Assembly: GCF_003148885.1 (NCBI RefSeq)
Contig: NZ_QGHD01000028.1
Coordinates: 1 to 35,172 of the forward strand
Length of the DNA stretch: 35,172 nt
Direction of reading: 5' to 3'
Source of the DNA: Hallerella porci
GTDB taxonomy: Bacteria > Fibrobacterota > Fibrobacteria > Fibrobacterales > Fibrobacteraceae
Shown here: in pieces, positions 1 to 7,149 of the stretch
Layout: the number at the start of each line of letters is the position of its first letter
Numbering within the stretch: position 1 is the stretch's first letter
Notes under the pieces: model-generated
Database searches by the model: none
Seen by the model: only the letters and a program-made list of their open reading frames with translations
What the model was told of the DNA's origin: nothing
Position numbers and translations under genes: made by a program

Positions 1-23
1 TGTTAAGCTGAAAAATGAGAAGA

Positions 24-93
24 GTCATCCTAAATGAAGTGCGGGGCACGGAATGCTAGATCCTTCACTACACTGCGTTCCGTTCAGGATGAC
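24..93. repeat. REP-like intergenic palindrome
   Basis: The 8-bp arms GTCATCCT (24-31) and AGGATGAC (86-93) are perfect inverted copies. They enclose an imperfectly symmetric interior that includes CGGAATGC and GCGTTCCG. The layout resembles small intergenic palindromic repeats dispersed in many genomes. Copy number elsewhere cannot be seen here. Confidence 0.6.
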
Positions 94-191
94 ACTAATC
101 ACTAACCACTAACCACTAACCACTGACAACTAACCACTGACAACTGACCACTAACAACTAACCACTAACAACTAACCACTGACAACTAATC
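94..191. repeat. Heptanucleotide tandem array, 14 units
   Basis: The stretch divides without remainder into 14 heptamers. All fit ACT(A/G)A(C/T)(C/A); the commonest are ACTAACC, ACTGACA and ACTAACA. The array starts directly after the REP-like palindrome and ends 3 bp before the GTG of the Avd-like gene, so that gene's promoter would have to lie in or before it. It resembles the heptameric short tandem repeats known from cyanobacteria. Whether copy number varies is untested. Confidence 0.85.
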
Positions 192-194
192 ATC

Positions 195-563
195 GTGGCT
201 ATTTATTCCAATCTTCCGATTTTTAAAACGACTTACTCGCTTATGCTTTTGTGCGCACGGGCTGTTCCGAATATGCCCAAAAATTTTCGTTATTCACTGG
301 GCGAAAATTTGCAAAAGAAAGTGATGGAAATTTTGCTCTTCGTTTATAAAGCAAACAAGACGCAAAACAAAATGGAATTTTTGCAAAAAATGGCAGAAGA
401 AATCGTCGAAGTCAAAGTGTACATTCGTTTGCTCACCGATTTGCGCGCCATCTCCGAAGGCAAGTACGCTGAAATGATAGACCTTGCGCAATCGATTTCG
501 AAGCAAATCGCCGCCTGGGAAAAATACGTGAAGCAGCAGGGCAGTAAAATGGTGGAAAAATGA
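195..563 (+). CDS. Avd-like four-helix-bundle protein
   Basis: This 122-aa, all-helical, basic protein has the hallmarks of the Avd / S23-type four-helix-bundle family: LPIFKTTY near the N-terminus, then an FRYSLGENLQKK helix, a VYKANKT turn, a third helix with EIVEVKVYIRLLTDL, and a final helix ending IAAWEKYVKQQ. In diversity-generating retroelements (DGRs) Avd is a basic pentamer that binds the reverse transcriptase and template RNA. Free-standing relatives without a reverse transcriptase also exist. The assigned start is GTG 195 (residues MAIYSNLPIF), three bases after the heptamer array, with no convincing Shine-Dalgarno; stops close the frame upstream. It is followed after 19 bp by a DUF5674 gene. 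No reverse transcriptase or template/variable repeat pair was found in the window, so a role in mutagenic retrohoming is not supported by what is visible. Confidence 0.8.
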   Translation: MAIYSNLPIFKTTYSLMLLCARAVPNMPKNFRYSLGENLQKKVMEILLFVYKANKTQNKMEFLQKMAEEIVEVKVYIRLLTDLRAISEGKYAEMIDLAQSISKQIAAWEKYVKQQGSKMVEK

Positions 564-570
564 AAAATTC

Positions 571-576
571 TATATT
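571..576 (+). promoter_or_regulatory. -10-like hexamer, leaderless-type start of the DUF5674 gene
   Basis: TATATT is followed by AAGTCT (6 nt) and then ATG at 583, with no Shine-Dalgarno. The spacing puts a transcript start at or next to the A of the ATG. The hexamer begins 8 bp after the stop of the Avd-like gene, so it would be an internal promoter. Confidence 0.55.
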
Positions 577-582
577 AAGTCT

Positions 583-921
583 ATGATTATTTATTCAGAA
601 CCGTTTGATAAAAAAATTCTCTTTGAAATGCAATCGCATTACTTTGGCGATATGGTAAAAGGAGTTGTTGATGTTGAGCAAAGAAAAATCGCATTAGATG
701 CAGAAATGCATAGCGATTTAGAAACTTTACTATTGGAAAATGGTTCTAAACAACAAAATCTTTGGGGATTTAACCTTTATCCAGAAATGGAAGGTGATGA
801 TTTTTTAGAATTCGACTCGTTGATCAATATTCGACCTAATCAAGGTAATCGCAGCCGTTCGGTTGAAAATGAAGAAATTCAGAAAGTCATTAAAGAGATT
901 ATTGATTCATTATGCAAATAA
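583..921 (+). CDS. DUF5674 family protein
   Basis: This 112-aa soluble protein fits DUF5674. The family landmarks visible are VKGVVDVEQRKIALDAEMHSD, LLLENGSKQQNLWGFNLYP, and the C-terminal LEFDSLINIRPNQGNRSRSVE followed by a terminal helix. The length is normal for the family, whose function is unknown. The ATG sits 6 nt after a TATATT hexamer and has no Shine-Dalgarno. The gene overlaps the next one by 10 bp (ATG 912, stop 919-921), so the two are probably co-translated. Genes of this family often lie in small accessory cassettes with toxin-antitoxin-like or retroelement-like neighbours (my recollection, not shown by this sequence). Confidence 0.8.
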   Translation: MIIYSEPFDKKILFEMQSHYFGDMVKGVVDVEQRKIALDAEMHSDLETLLLENGSKQQNLWGFNLYPEMEGDDFLEFDSLINIRPNQGNRSRSVENEEIQKVIKEIIDSLCK

Positions 922-1238
922 ATTATCAACATAAAGAATTGGCGGCGGGGCGTTGGGCGCAGATGACTTTGGCGAATCAAATGCTCAATATCGGAAGTGA
1001 AATTTCTAGAGCAAATCGCTGGAAAAATAAAGGCAATCAGGAACAATGCGAAAAAGCTGTTTTTCGAGCTTTGGAATTGATTGATTTGACAATTGAGGCG
1101 CAGCGGGGACATCACAGCTTAAAAGAATTTACGAGAATGCGAGAAACGATTTGTGATTATTATTTAGGCGAAAATGAATATCATTCCAATGGGGCGCGCA
1201 TTCAAAAAGATTTTGATATTTTCTATTACAGTAAATAA
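912..1238 (+). CDS. Small conserved protein of DGR-neighbourhood type
   Basis: This 108-aa, mostly helical protein carries the pattern W..M.L..QM.NIGSEI.RA..WK.KGN in residues 14-45, then ALELIDLTIEAQRG, then MRETICDYYLGENEY near the C-terminus. I recognise this pattern from unnamed proteins encoded beside Avd and reverse transcriptase in DGR loci; that is memory, not a search result. The start codon lies inside the end of the DUF5674 gene. No catalytic motif, membrane segment or signal peptide is visible. With the Avd-like gene 350 bp upstream it suggests the accessory half of a DGR-type locus, with no reverse transcriptase in view. Confidence 0.65.
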   Translation: MQINYQHKELAAGRWAQMTLANQMLNIGSEISRANRWKNKGNQEQCEKAVFRALELIDLTIEAQRGHHSLKEFTRMRETICDYYLGENEYHSNGARIQKDFDIFYYSK

Positions 1239-1260
1239 TTTTCACGCTTATGCAAGGAGT

Positions 1261-1283
1261 GCGAGAGTGCTTTAGGTTAAGGC
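1261..1283. repeat. Left copy of a 23-bp direct repeat flanking the KilA-N gene
   Basis: The 23 bp beginning GCGAGAGTGCTTTAGGTTA recur at 2214-2236 with two A/C differences (21/23 identical, same strand). The two copies bracket the KilA-N gene and its leader. The right copy runs into the stop codon of the minus-strand gene ending at 2230. Possible explanations are an integration or target-site duplication, or a small intergenic repeat. Confidence 0.6.
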
Positions 1284-1362
1284 TTAAGGCAGAGAGCAAA
1301 AACGATTGCAATTTAGCAGGGAACCGTAACGATTCTGACTTGACCAAATAAAAAATCAAATT

Positions 1363-1386
1363 TAAATTCGAAAAAAATGATGGAGG
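1363..1386 (+). promoter_or_regulatory. Candidate promoter and Shine-Dalgarno of the KilA-N gene
   Basis: A TAAATT hexamer (1363-1368) is followed by a short A-rich leader and a strong GGAGG (1382-1386), 4 nt before the ATG at 1391. This gene therefore belongs to the leadered, Shine-Dalgarno-using class. Confidence 0.45.
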
Positions 1387-1390
1387 AAAA

Positions 1391-2202
1391 ATGCCGAAGA
1401 TTAAAGTTCAAGATACAGAGATTACAGTCATTCAAAACAATGAAAGCGACTATATCTGTTTGACAGATATGGTGAAAAATATTGAAAATGGATTGGCTTT
1501 AATTGAAAAATGGTTGCGCAACAAAAATACGGTTGAATTCCTTGGAATTTGGGAAGAAATGTATAATTCAAATTTTAATTCCCCCGAATTCGAGGGAATT
1601 AAAAATGAAGCAGGCTTAAATCGGTTTATACTTTCTGTAAAACAGTGGATTGATAAAACCAATGCGATTGGAATTATTGCAAAAGCAGGTCGTTACGGCG
1701 GCACTTACGCACACAAAGATATCGCTTTTGAGTTTGCGTCTTGGGTTTCGCCTCAGTTCAAATTGTATTTATTGCGAGAATTCCAGCGTTTAAAAGAAGA
1801 AGAGCAAAAGCAAATCGGCTGGTCCGCAAAGCGCGAACTTTCCAAAATCAATTATCACATTCATACCGATGCGATTAAGCGAAATTTAATTCCGCAAATG
1901 TTAACGCCAAAACAAGCGAACATTATTTATGCAACATTATTTATGCAAATGAAGCTGATGTCTTGAATATGGCGATGTTCGGCCTCACCGCAAAAGATTG
2001 GCGCGAAGCGAATCCGAATTTAAAAGGAAACATCCGCGATTACGCAACGATTAACGAATTGATTTGCCTTTCGAATATGGAAAATTTGAACTCGGTTTTT
2101 ATTGAGCAAGGTTTGCCGCAAAGCGAGCGTTTAATGAAATTGAACCAAATCGCAATTCAGCAAATGAGCGTTTTAGAAAATGTGGGCGAGAAAAAATTTT
2201 GA
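1391..2202 (+). pseudogene. KilA-N domain protein, frameshifted by a 14-bp tandem duplication
   Basis: The first frame (1391-1966, 191 aa) begins with a KilA-N fold: YICLTDMVKN, IEKWLRNKNTVEFLGIWE, then the RYGGTYAHKDIAFEFASWVSPQFKLYLLREF core. It continues through SAKRELSKINYHIHTDAIK and stops soon after the duplication. The second frame (from about 1949) supplies the missing C-terminus: NEADVLNMAMFGLTAKDW, then GNIRDYATINELICLSNMENLN and QSERLMKLNQIAIQQM. The 14-mer CATTATTTATGCAA occurs twice in a row (1921-1934, 1935-1948). Deleting one copy joins the frames in the order expected for a protein of about 265 aa. KilA-N proteins are DNA-binding and typical of phages and mobile elements. As it stands the product lacks its C-terminal third. 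Reversible slippage is possible. Confidence 0.85.
1921..1948 (+). repeat. 14-bp perfect tandem duplication inside the KilA-N gene
   Basis: CATTATTTATGCAA is present twice head to tail with no mismatch. Because 14 is not a multiple of 3, the extra copy shifts the reading frame. One copy would restore the continuous KilA-N reading frame. Confidence 0.95.
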
Positions 2203-2213
2203 AGTGAAAATAA

Positions 2214-2236
2214 GCGAGAGTGCTTTCGGTTACGGC
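2214..2236. repeat. Right copy of the 23-bp direct repeat
   Basis: This is the partner of 1261-1283 with 21/23 matches. It lies just after the KilA-N stop and overlaps the last codons of the convergent minus-strand gene by 7 bp. Confidence 0.6.
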
Positions 2237-2991
2237 GCTTTCAGCTGAATTAGATGCGAATACGCTTCGTTTGGCGGAATCGAATGGGTGGAAAGACGCT
2301 GCATAATTTCGTCAATTTGCGGGACGAGCGTAGAGTCACCGGTGCGGTGCAGAACGCGCAGCGTTTTTGGAGTAAAACCTCTGATAATGTCTTTGTACGC
2401 AGGATTCATCGCATCGTTAATGAGCATTTCGAGTGCGATTTCCGTTTGCATAGTGTTCAATTCAAAGTTGCGGTAAATGGTGCGGATGTGCCGCGGAATG
2501 GTTGTGTCCGGACTTGTCGAAAAGGGAAGCATGACTTTTGCCGCTTCCGCATAATTATGAGTCGGGCCATTGGCAAGGCGCAGCGCTAAATAAATTGCTA
2601 ACCGCCAATCGTTCGGGTAAACGCGGTTCGCGCGCCGCATTACAATAAAATCAGTTGTATCGGGTTCATCATTGCTCGTAATGGTTCCGACGACATTATA
2701 AGGCGTGTAAAATAGAGAATCTAATTCGGTTGCGAGATTTCCGACATGAGAAAGCCACGCGTAGGTGTTTCCGTAGAGATAACTTTCTCCGAGGTCGATG
2801 ACTCCGCCGATCCAAAAAAGACCGGCAGCGGTTACATTATGTCCCATCGCAATCGCTTTTGCATAATTGGCTTTGGGCAAAAATTCTTCTTTCTGCGGAA
2901 GCTTGGGCAGCGGCTTCGCAAAGTGAAACGCGACGGCGACGAGCGCGACAGCAAGAAGAATTGAGAGAATGTAACCGATGCGATTTTTCAT
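2230..2991 (-). CDS. Membrane-anchored protein, TPR-like, unknown function
   Basis: The protein has 253 aa. Residues 5-26 form one N-terminal hydrophobic segment (IGYILSILLAVALVAVAF) with a basic start, so it is an inner-membrane anchor or uncleaved signal. The remainder is helical, with pairs resembling tetratricopeptide-type repeats: KAIAMGHNVTAAGLFWIGGV, WLSHVGNLATELDSLFYTPY and VYPNDWRLAIYLALRLANG. This resembles envelope TPR proteins of several phyla. I cannot name a function. It is the last gene of the ispA-dxs-rRNA methyltransferase-pyrF operon; its ATG shares one base with the pyrF stop (TAATG), so it is translationally coupled. No terminator is obvious downstream. Confidence 0.7.
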   Translation of the reverse strand: MKNRIGYILSILLAVALVAVAFHFAKPLPKLPQKEEFLPKANYAKAIAMGHNVTAAGLFWIGGVIDLGESYLYGNTYAWLSHVGNLATELDSLFYTPYNVVGTITSNDEPDTTDFIVMRRANRVYPNDWRLAIYLALRLANGPTHNYAEAAKVMLPFSTSPDTTIPRHIRTIYRNFELNTMQTEIALEMLINDAMNPAYKDIIRGFTPKTLRVLHRTGDSTLVPQIDEIMQRLSTHSIPPNEAYSHLIQLKAP

Positions 2992-3860
2992 TAGCGCAAA
3001 GAGTCAGCGAGAGATTCCAAAGCGTCCACGCAGGCAATTGCGTAGTCGGCTTCTTTCCCAGTGCGCTGCCAAGCGAAATTGAGTCCGCTCGAACTATTGA
3101 GCACATGGAATTTACGCGTGCCACCGCCGTTTGCAATCGCTTGCAAAACGGTTTTGGCGTCACCGCCTTGGCCGCCCGGCACACCAGGAATCGAAACTCC
3201 CGGAATGAGGAACGGAATTTCATGTTTTTTGTTGACGAAGAATGCGGTAATTTTTTCGAGTTCTTCGGGGTGAGTGGCTCCGACGACTGCACCCAAATTG
3301 CCGTTATCCCATTCGATGAGTTTTTGGGCAACTTTGAAAAATGCAGTGCTGCCTTTCACCGGCAAATCTTGAAAGTCCGCAGCGCCTTTATTGCTTGTGC
3401 GCAGAAGGGCGTAAACGCCGCTTTCCGAAGGGTGAGTGAGGAAGGGAACGACAGAATCTTTTCCCATCCACGGGCTCACGGTAATCGCATCTGCTCCGTA
3501 AACATTAAAAGCGGCATCTGCGTAAGCTTCGCTCGTTTTGCCGATATCGCCGCGCTTTGCATCGAGAATCACAGGGATTCCTTCGCTTCGATAAACGGAA
3601 ATTAAATCGCGGAGAACCGCCATACATTCGATGCTAATGCGTTCGTAATAAGCGCTGTTCGGTTTCACGACAGCGGGTTTTACGCCGCGTTTGACGCATT
3701 CTTCCAAAATATCCATGTAGAAAAATTTGATTTTTTCTTCATCGGAATTTGCGCCGGAATGTCTGCGTTCAACGGGCATCAGCGAAATCTTCGGATCCAT
3801 GCCGAGGCAAATCGGGTTGCCGCATTTGGCGATGCGTTCTTCAAGACGGTTTGAAAACAT
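2991..3860 (-). CDS. pyrF: Orotidine 5'-phosphate decarboxylase (type 2)
   Basis: PyrF converts OMP to UMP and CO2, the last step of de novo pyrimidine synthesis, in the cytosol. The 289-aa length fits the longer type-2 subfamily. The N-terminus has CLGMDPKISLM, VKPNSAYYE gives the first substrate-contact region, and LDAKRGDIGKTSEAYA carries the catalytic Lys/Asp cluster. Further on are VSPWMGKDSVVPF and a phosphate-binding PGVSIPGVPGGQGGD loop. Its start overlaps the upstream methyltransferase stop by one base (TAATG), and its own stop overlaps the next start in the same way. No other pyrimidine gene is nearby, so its place in an isoprenoid/RNA-modification operon looks like housekeeping co-expression rather than pathway clustering. 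Confidence 0.93.
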   Translation of the reverse strand: MFSNRLEERIAKCGNPICLGMDPKISLMPVERRHSGANSDEEKIKFFYMDILEECVKRGVKPAVVKPNSAYYERISIECMAVLRDLISVYRSEGIPVILDAKRGDIGKTSEAYADAAFNVYGADAITVSPWMGKDSVVPFLTHPSESGVYALLRTSNKGAADFQDLPVKGSTAFFKVAQKLIEWDNGNLGAVVGATHPEELEKITAFFVNKKHEIPFLIPGVSIPGVPGGQGGDAKTVLQAIANGGGTRKFHVLNSSSGLNFAWQRTGKEADYAIACVDALESLADSLR

Positions 3861-5284
3861 TAGTCCAAATCCTTTTGAATTTTTGCCATTTCATACGAAA
3901 GAATTCCGTGGGCGACCGAAACATTCAAAGATTCAAGATCGCTGGACATCGGAATTTTTACGGTTTCATCGGAAATGTCAATCAAATGCTGATCGGTTCC
4001 TGCGCCTTCGTTGCCGACGAGGAATGCGACTTTGCGCAATTTGTTCGGCTTGATTTCGGCGAGGCTTTGCTTTCCGTGCAAATCGGTTGCGATAATCGTG
4101 TAACCTTCGCGATGGAGATCGTTGATGGCGTCGATTAAATTCACATCTTTGATAAACGGAACGCGCAAGAATGTGCCCGAAGAGCCGCGGACGACTTTCG
4201 GATTAAACGGATTTACGGAACCTTTGCCGATGATAATTCCCGAAGAATTAAATCCGAGACTGGTGCGGAAAATGGCGCCGAGATTCCCCGGATCTTGAAC
4301 AGCATCGACGAGAGTCAAAATGCTGTGCGATGCTTTGAAATCGGGCTTTAAACTAGCGGCGCGGCAAATGGCGATGACACCTTGCGTTGTCACGGTGGAC
4401 GAAAGACGCTTCAGTTGATCTTCGCTTACGACGTTAATGTGAACGCCTGCTGCGCTCACTTTTTCTTTTGTCTGCACCAAACCGGGAAGCACTTCGAAAA
4501 ATTCTTCGCCGTTTTCATTTGTTTTCGCAGTTCCCGCAAAGAGAACTTCTTGCACCAAGTCCAAGTGCTTTGCCAAAATTTCTTCGACGACGCGGACGCC
4601 TTCGGCGATAAATTTGCCTTCGCGTTCGCGACCTTTTTCTGTCGTCAGTGCGAGCAAACGGCGGAACCAAGGCGGATTGGCCGAAGCGGTTTCCGGAGCG
4701 ATTTCTGCGGAATCGGCGAATTGCAAAACGGCATCTTCGTCGCGGATAATATCGTCGTCTTCAACGGATTTCGTTTCGACTTTCTGACGGAAAATCGGAC
4801 GGTTTTCTTCGAAGTCGGGACGGTCATCAAAACGATGTCCGCGGCGTGCATCGCGGTTGAACGGACGTCTGCCATTGCGGTCGAAAGGACGCTTTCTATC
4901 GCGGTCAAAACGACGGTCGCGATCGCCGAAACGGCGTTCGCCAAAGCTGCGTTCGGAATTGCGTTCGCGATTTTCACCTTCAGCGCCTTCGCGGTTGAAC
5001 GGTTTGCGTTCGCCATCGCGGCTAAAGCGTTCACGGCTGAATGGGCGTCTTTCATCGCGGTCAAAACGACGATTGCGATCACCGAAACGACGTTCCCCAA
5101 AAGGTTTGCGTTCACGGGAACGTTCGTATTCGCGGCGTTCGCTGCGGGTTTCTTGTGCATCGGGATCCGGAGTTTCTGGGCGACGGCCAAAACCGTGATC
5201 CGCGGGATTATCGCTTACGCCGAATTTACCTTCAAAGGTCTGCCGGACAATACGCTTGGGAGAATTGTTGTTTTCTTCTGTCAT
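3860..5284 (-). CDS. SpoU/TrmH-family rRNA methyltransferase with long Arg-rich N-terminus
   Basis: The protein has 474 aa. The C-terminal half is a SpoU 2'-O-ribose methyltransferase: a substrate-binding subdomain (about residues 205-310, REGKFIAEGVRVVEEIL), then LVDAVQDPGNLGAIFRT (motif 1, about 325-341), LVGNEGAGTD (motif 2, about 424-430) and IPMSSDLESLNVSVA (motif 3, about 444-458), which form the trefoil-knot SAM site. The exact target nucleotide cannot be told. Residues about 20-170 are low-complexity, built of Arg, Asp, Phe and Glu in units such as FGERRFGDRNRRFDRDERRP, with one block duplicated. Family members usually have 240-280 aa, so this tail is extra and probably an RNA-binding disordered region. 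The ATG overlaps the dxs stop (ATGA). Confidence 0.88.
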   Translation of the reverse strand: MTEENNNSPKRIVRQTFEGKFGVSDNPADHGFGRRPETPDPDAQETRSERREYERSRERKPFGERRFGDRNRRFDRDERRPFSRERFSRDGERKPFNREGAEGENRERNSERSFGERRFGDRDRRFDRDRKRPFDRNGRRPFNRDARRGHRFDDRPDFEENRPIFRQKVETKSVEDDDIIRDEDAVLQFADSAEIAPETASANPPWFRRLLALTTEKGREREGKFIAEGVRVVEEILAKHLDLVQEVLFAGTAKTNENGEEFFEVLPGLVQTKEKVSAAGVHINVVSEDQLKRLSSTVTTQGVIAICRAASLKPDFKASHSILTLVDAVQDPGNLGAIFRTSLGFNSSGIIIGKGSVNPFNPKVVRGSSGTFLRVPFIKDVNLIDAINDLHREGYTIIATDLHGKQSLAEIKPNKLRKVAFLVGNEGAGTDQHLIDISDETVKIPMSSDLESLNVSVAHGILSYEMAKIQKDLD

Positions 5285-7149
5285 AGTTCTTCTAATAGTT
5301 TGTTTGCGATGGACGTGCCGTCAATGCCAAGCATACGATACAGGTCCGGAATTTTTCCGTGTTCAACGAACGCATCGGGGAGTCCGAATCGAATCAACCG
5401 ATGATTTTCCAAATTCAAGTCCGAGAGCAGTTCCGCAATTTCGGAACCGAATCCTCCGACGATTGAATTGTCTTCCAAGGTGACGATTGTTTTGTGCGTA
5501 TTGAACAGGTTGCGGTAGCCTTCCTTGTCGAGCGGTTTTACAAATTTGACGTCCACCAAAGTGGGACTAAAACCGTGTTCGGCAAGAATCTTCGCCGTCT
5601 TTTCGAGTTCGTGCAGCATAAAGCCAACACCCAAAAGAAGGATGTCTTTGCCTTGCTGTTTGATTTCAAATTTTGAGAAAGGAACAGGTTTTACTTCGTC
5701 GCGGATTTCGGAAGAAAGCGCCGAGCTGCGGGGGAAGCGAATGGCGACAGGTCCTTCCATATCGATGGCGGCAGTAACCATATCGCGAAGTTCATTTTCG
5801 TCCGAGGGCGCGAGAATTGTCATTCCCGGAATCGAACGCAGATAAGTTAAATCCAATGCGCCGTGGTGAGTAGGACCGTCGGCTCCGACAAGTCCTGCGC
5901 GGTCTAAGACGAATACGACGTGCAATTTTTGGAGAGCGACATCGTGAATCATCTGATCGTATGCGCGTTGTAAGAACGAAGAATAAATGGCAACGACCGG
6001 AACGAGTCCGCCGCAAGCAAGACCCGCAGCAAATGTCACCGCATGTTCTTCGGCAATGCCCACATCGATGACGCGGTCGGGCAATTCTTTTTGCACAATA
6101 TCAAGACCGCAGCCCGAAGGCATGGCACCGGTAATGCCCACAATTTTTTCATTCTTCTTCGCGAGTTCCAAAAGCGTTTTGCCAAAGATGCTCGTGAGAG
6201 ATGGAATAGGGCTCTTGGGCGAAAGCGGTTCGCCGCTCTTCGGATCAAAGGGAACGGATGCGTGCCAACGGCTCGGATTTGATTCGGCAAGTTTCATACC
6301 GCGGCCTTTTTCCGTCATCACATGGATGAGGCACGGGCCGGGAATGGATTTTACTCGTTCAAGAATGGAAACGAGTTCGTTCATATCGTGTCCATCGATA
6401 GGACCGAAATAGCGAATGCCCAAATCTTCGAAGAATTGACCCGGCTTGAGCGCACTCTTGACCGCTTTCTCTGTCATCTGGAAAAGATTCCGGAAATGGC
6501 GTCCGATGATGCCTGGGATTTTTTCCATCACGCGGTCAATGTCCGAACGCAATTTGTTGTACATCGGATCCGAGATGACGCGGTTCAAATATTTCGGAAA
6601 ACCGCCGACATTCGGAGCGATGCTCATCTTGTTATCGTTCAAGATGATTGTCATATTTTGTTGCGTGATGCCCGCATTATTGAGCGCTTCAAAAGCCATT
6701 CCGCCGGTCATCGAACCGTCGCCGATAATGGCTACCACATTATTGTGCTTGTGCAATTTATCGCGGGCGACTGCAAAGCCGAGCGCTGCCGAAATCGAAG
6801 TCGAAGCGTGCCCGACGCCAAAAGCATCGTAAGGACTTTCGGAACGTTTTGGAAATCCCGAAATGCCGCCTTGTTGACGGAGAGTTTCGAACCGGTCAAA
6901 GCGCCCCGTGAGCAATTTGTGTACATAAGCTTGATGCCCGACATCCCAAACGAGAATATCTTCGGGAGCGTTGAACACATAATGCAAAGCGAGGGTGAGC
7001 TCTACAACGCCAAGGCTTGACGCCAAGTGCCCGCCGTGATTTGCCACCTGAGTAATAATCTTGTCGCGAATTTGCGAAGCGAGATCATTCAACTCGGGAA
7101 TGGAGCAGCCTTTGATGTCTTTCGGCGATTTTACGTCTTTTAGTTGCAT
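5281..7149 (-). CDS. dxs: 1-deoxy-D-xylulose-5-phosphate synthase
   Basis: Dxs is the thiamine-diphosphate enzyme that condenses pyruvate and glyceraldehyde-3-phosphate in the first step of the MEP isoprenoid pathway. The 622 aa match the family. VVAIIGDGSMTGGMAFEALNNAG is the ThDP/Mg binding motif. GHQAYVHKLLTGR and FPKRSESPYDAFGVGHAS are the usual N-terminal blocks. DRAGLVGADGPTHHGALDL is the transketolase pyrimidine-domain signature, and the C-terminal domain contains LEDNSIVGGFGSEI. The start shares one base with the ispA stop (TAATG) and the stop overlaps the methyltransferase start (ATGA). Coupling to ispA places two isoprenoid steps under one promoter. Confidence 0.97.
   Translation of the reverse strand: MQLKDVKSPKDIKGCSIPELNDLASQIRDKIITQVANHGGHLASSLGVVELTLALHYVFNAPEDILVWDVGHQAYVHKLLTGRFDRFETLRQQGGISGFPKRSESPYDAFGVGHASTSISAALGFAVARDKLHKHNNVVAIIGDGSMTGGMAFEALNNAGITQQNMTIILNDNKMSIAPNVGGFPKYLNRVISDPMYNKLRSDIDRVMEKIPGIIGRHFRNLFQMTEKAVKSALKPGQFFEDLGIRYFGPIDGHDMNELVSILERVKSIPGPCLIHVMTEKGRGMKLAESNPSRWHASVPFDPKSGEPLSPKSPIPSLTSIFGKTLLELAKKNEKIVGITGAMPSGCGLDIVQKELPDRVIDVGIAEEHAVTFAAGLACGGLVPVVAIYSSFLQRAYDQMIHDVALQKLHVVFVLDRAGLVGADGPTHHGALDLTYLRSIPGMTILAPSDENELRDMVTAAIDMEGPVAIRFPRSSALSSEIRDEVKPVPFSKFEIKQQGKDILLLGVGFMLHELEKTAKILAEHGFSPTLVDVKFVKPLDKEGYRNLFNTHKTIVTLEDNSIVGGFGSEIAELLSDLNLENHRLIRFGLPDAFVEHGKIPDLYRMLGIDGTSIANKLLEEL

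Noticed and set aside
1963-2202. The 79-codon ORF as an independent gene
   Set aside because: Its sequence is the C-terminal part of the KilA-N family protein, and removal of one 14-bp repeat copy joins it in frame to the upstream ORF.
1-2202. A complete diversity-generating retroelement
   Set aside because: No reverse transcriptase and no template/variable repeat pair were found, only accessory-type genes.
4382-5404. A 340-codon plus-strand ORF opposite the methyltransferase
   Set aside because: It is a shadow of the Arg/Asp/Phe-rich repeat region. The minus strand encodes recognised SpoU motifs and is coupled to its neighbours.
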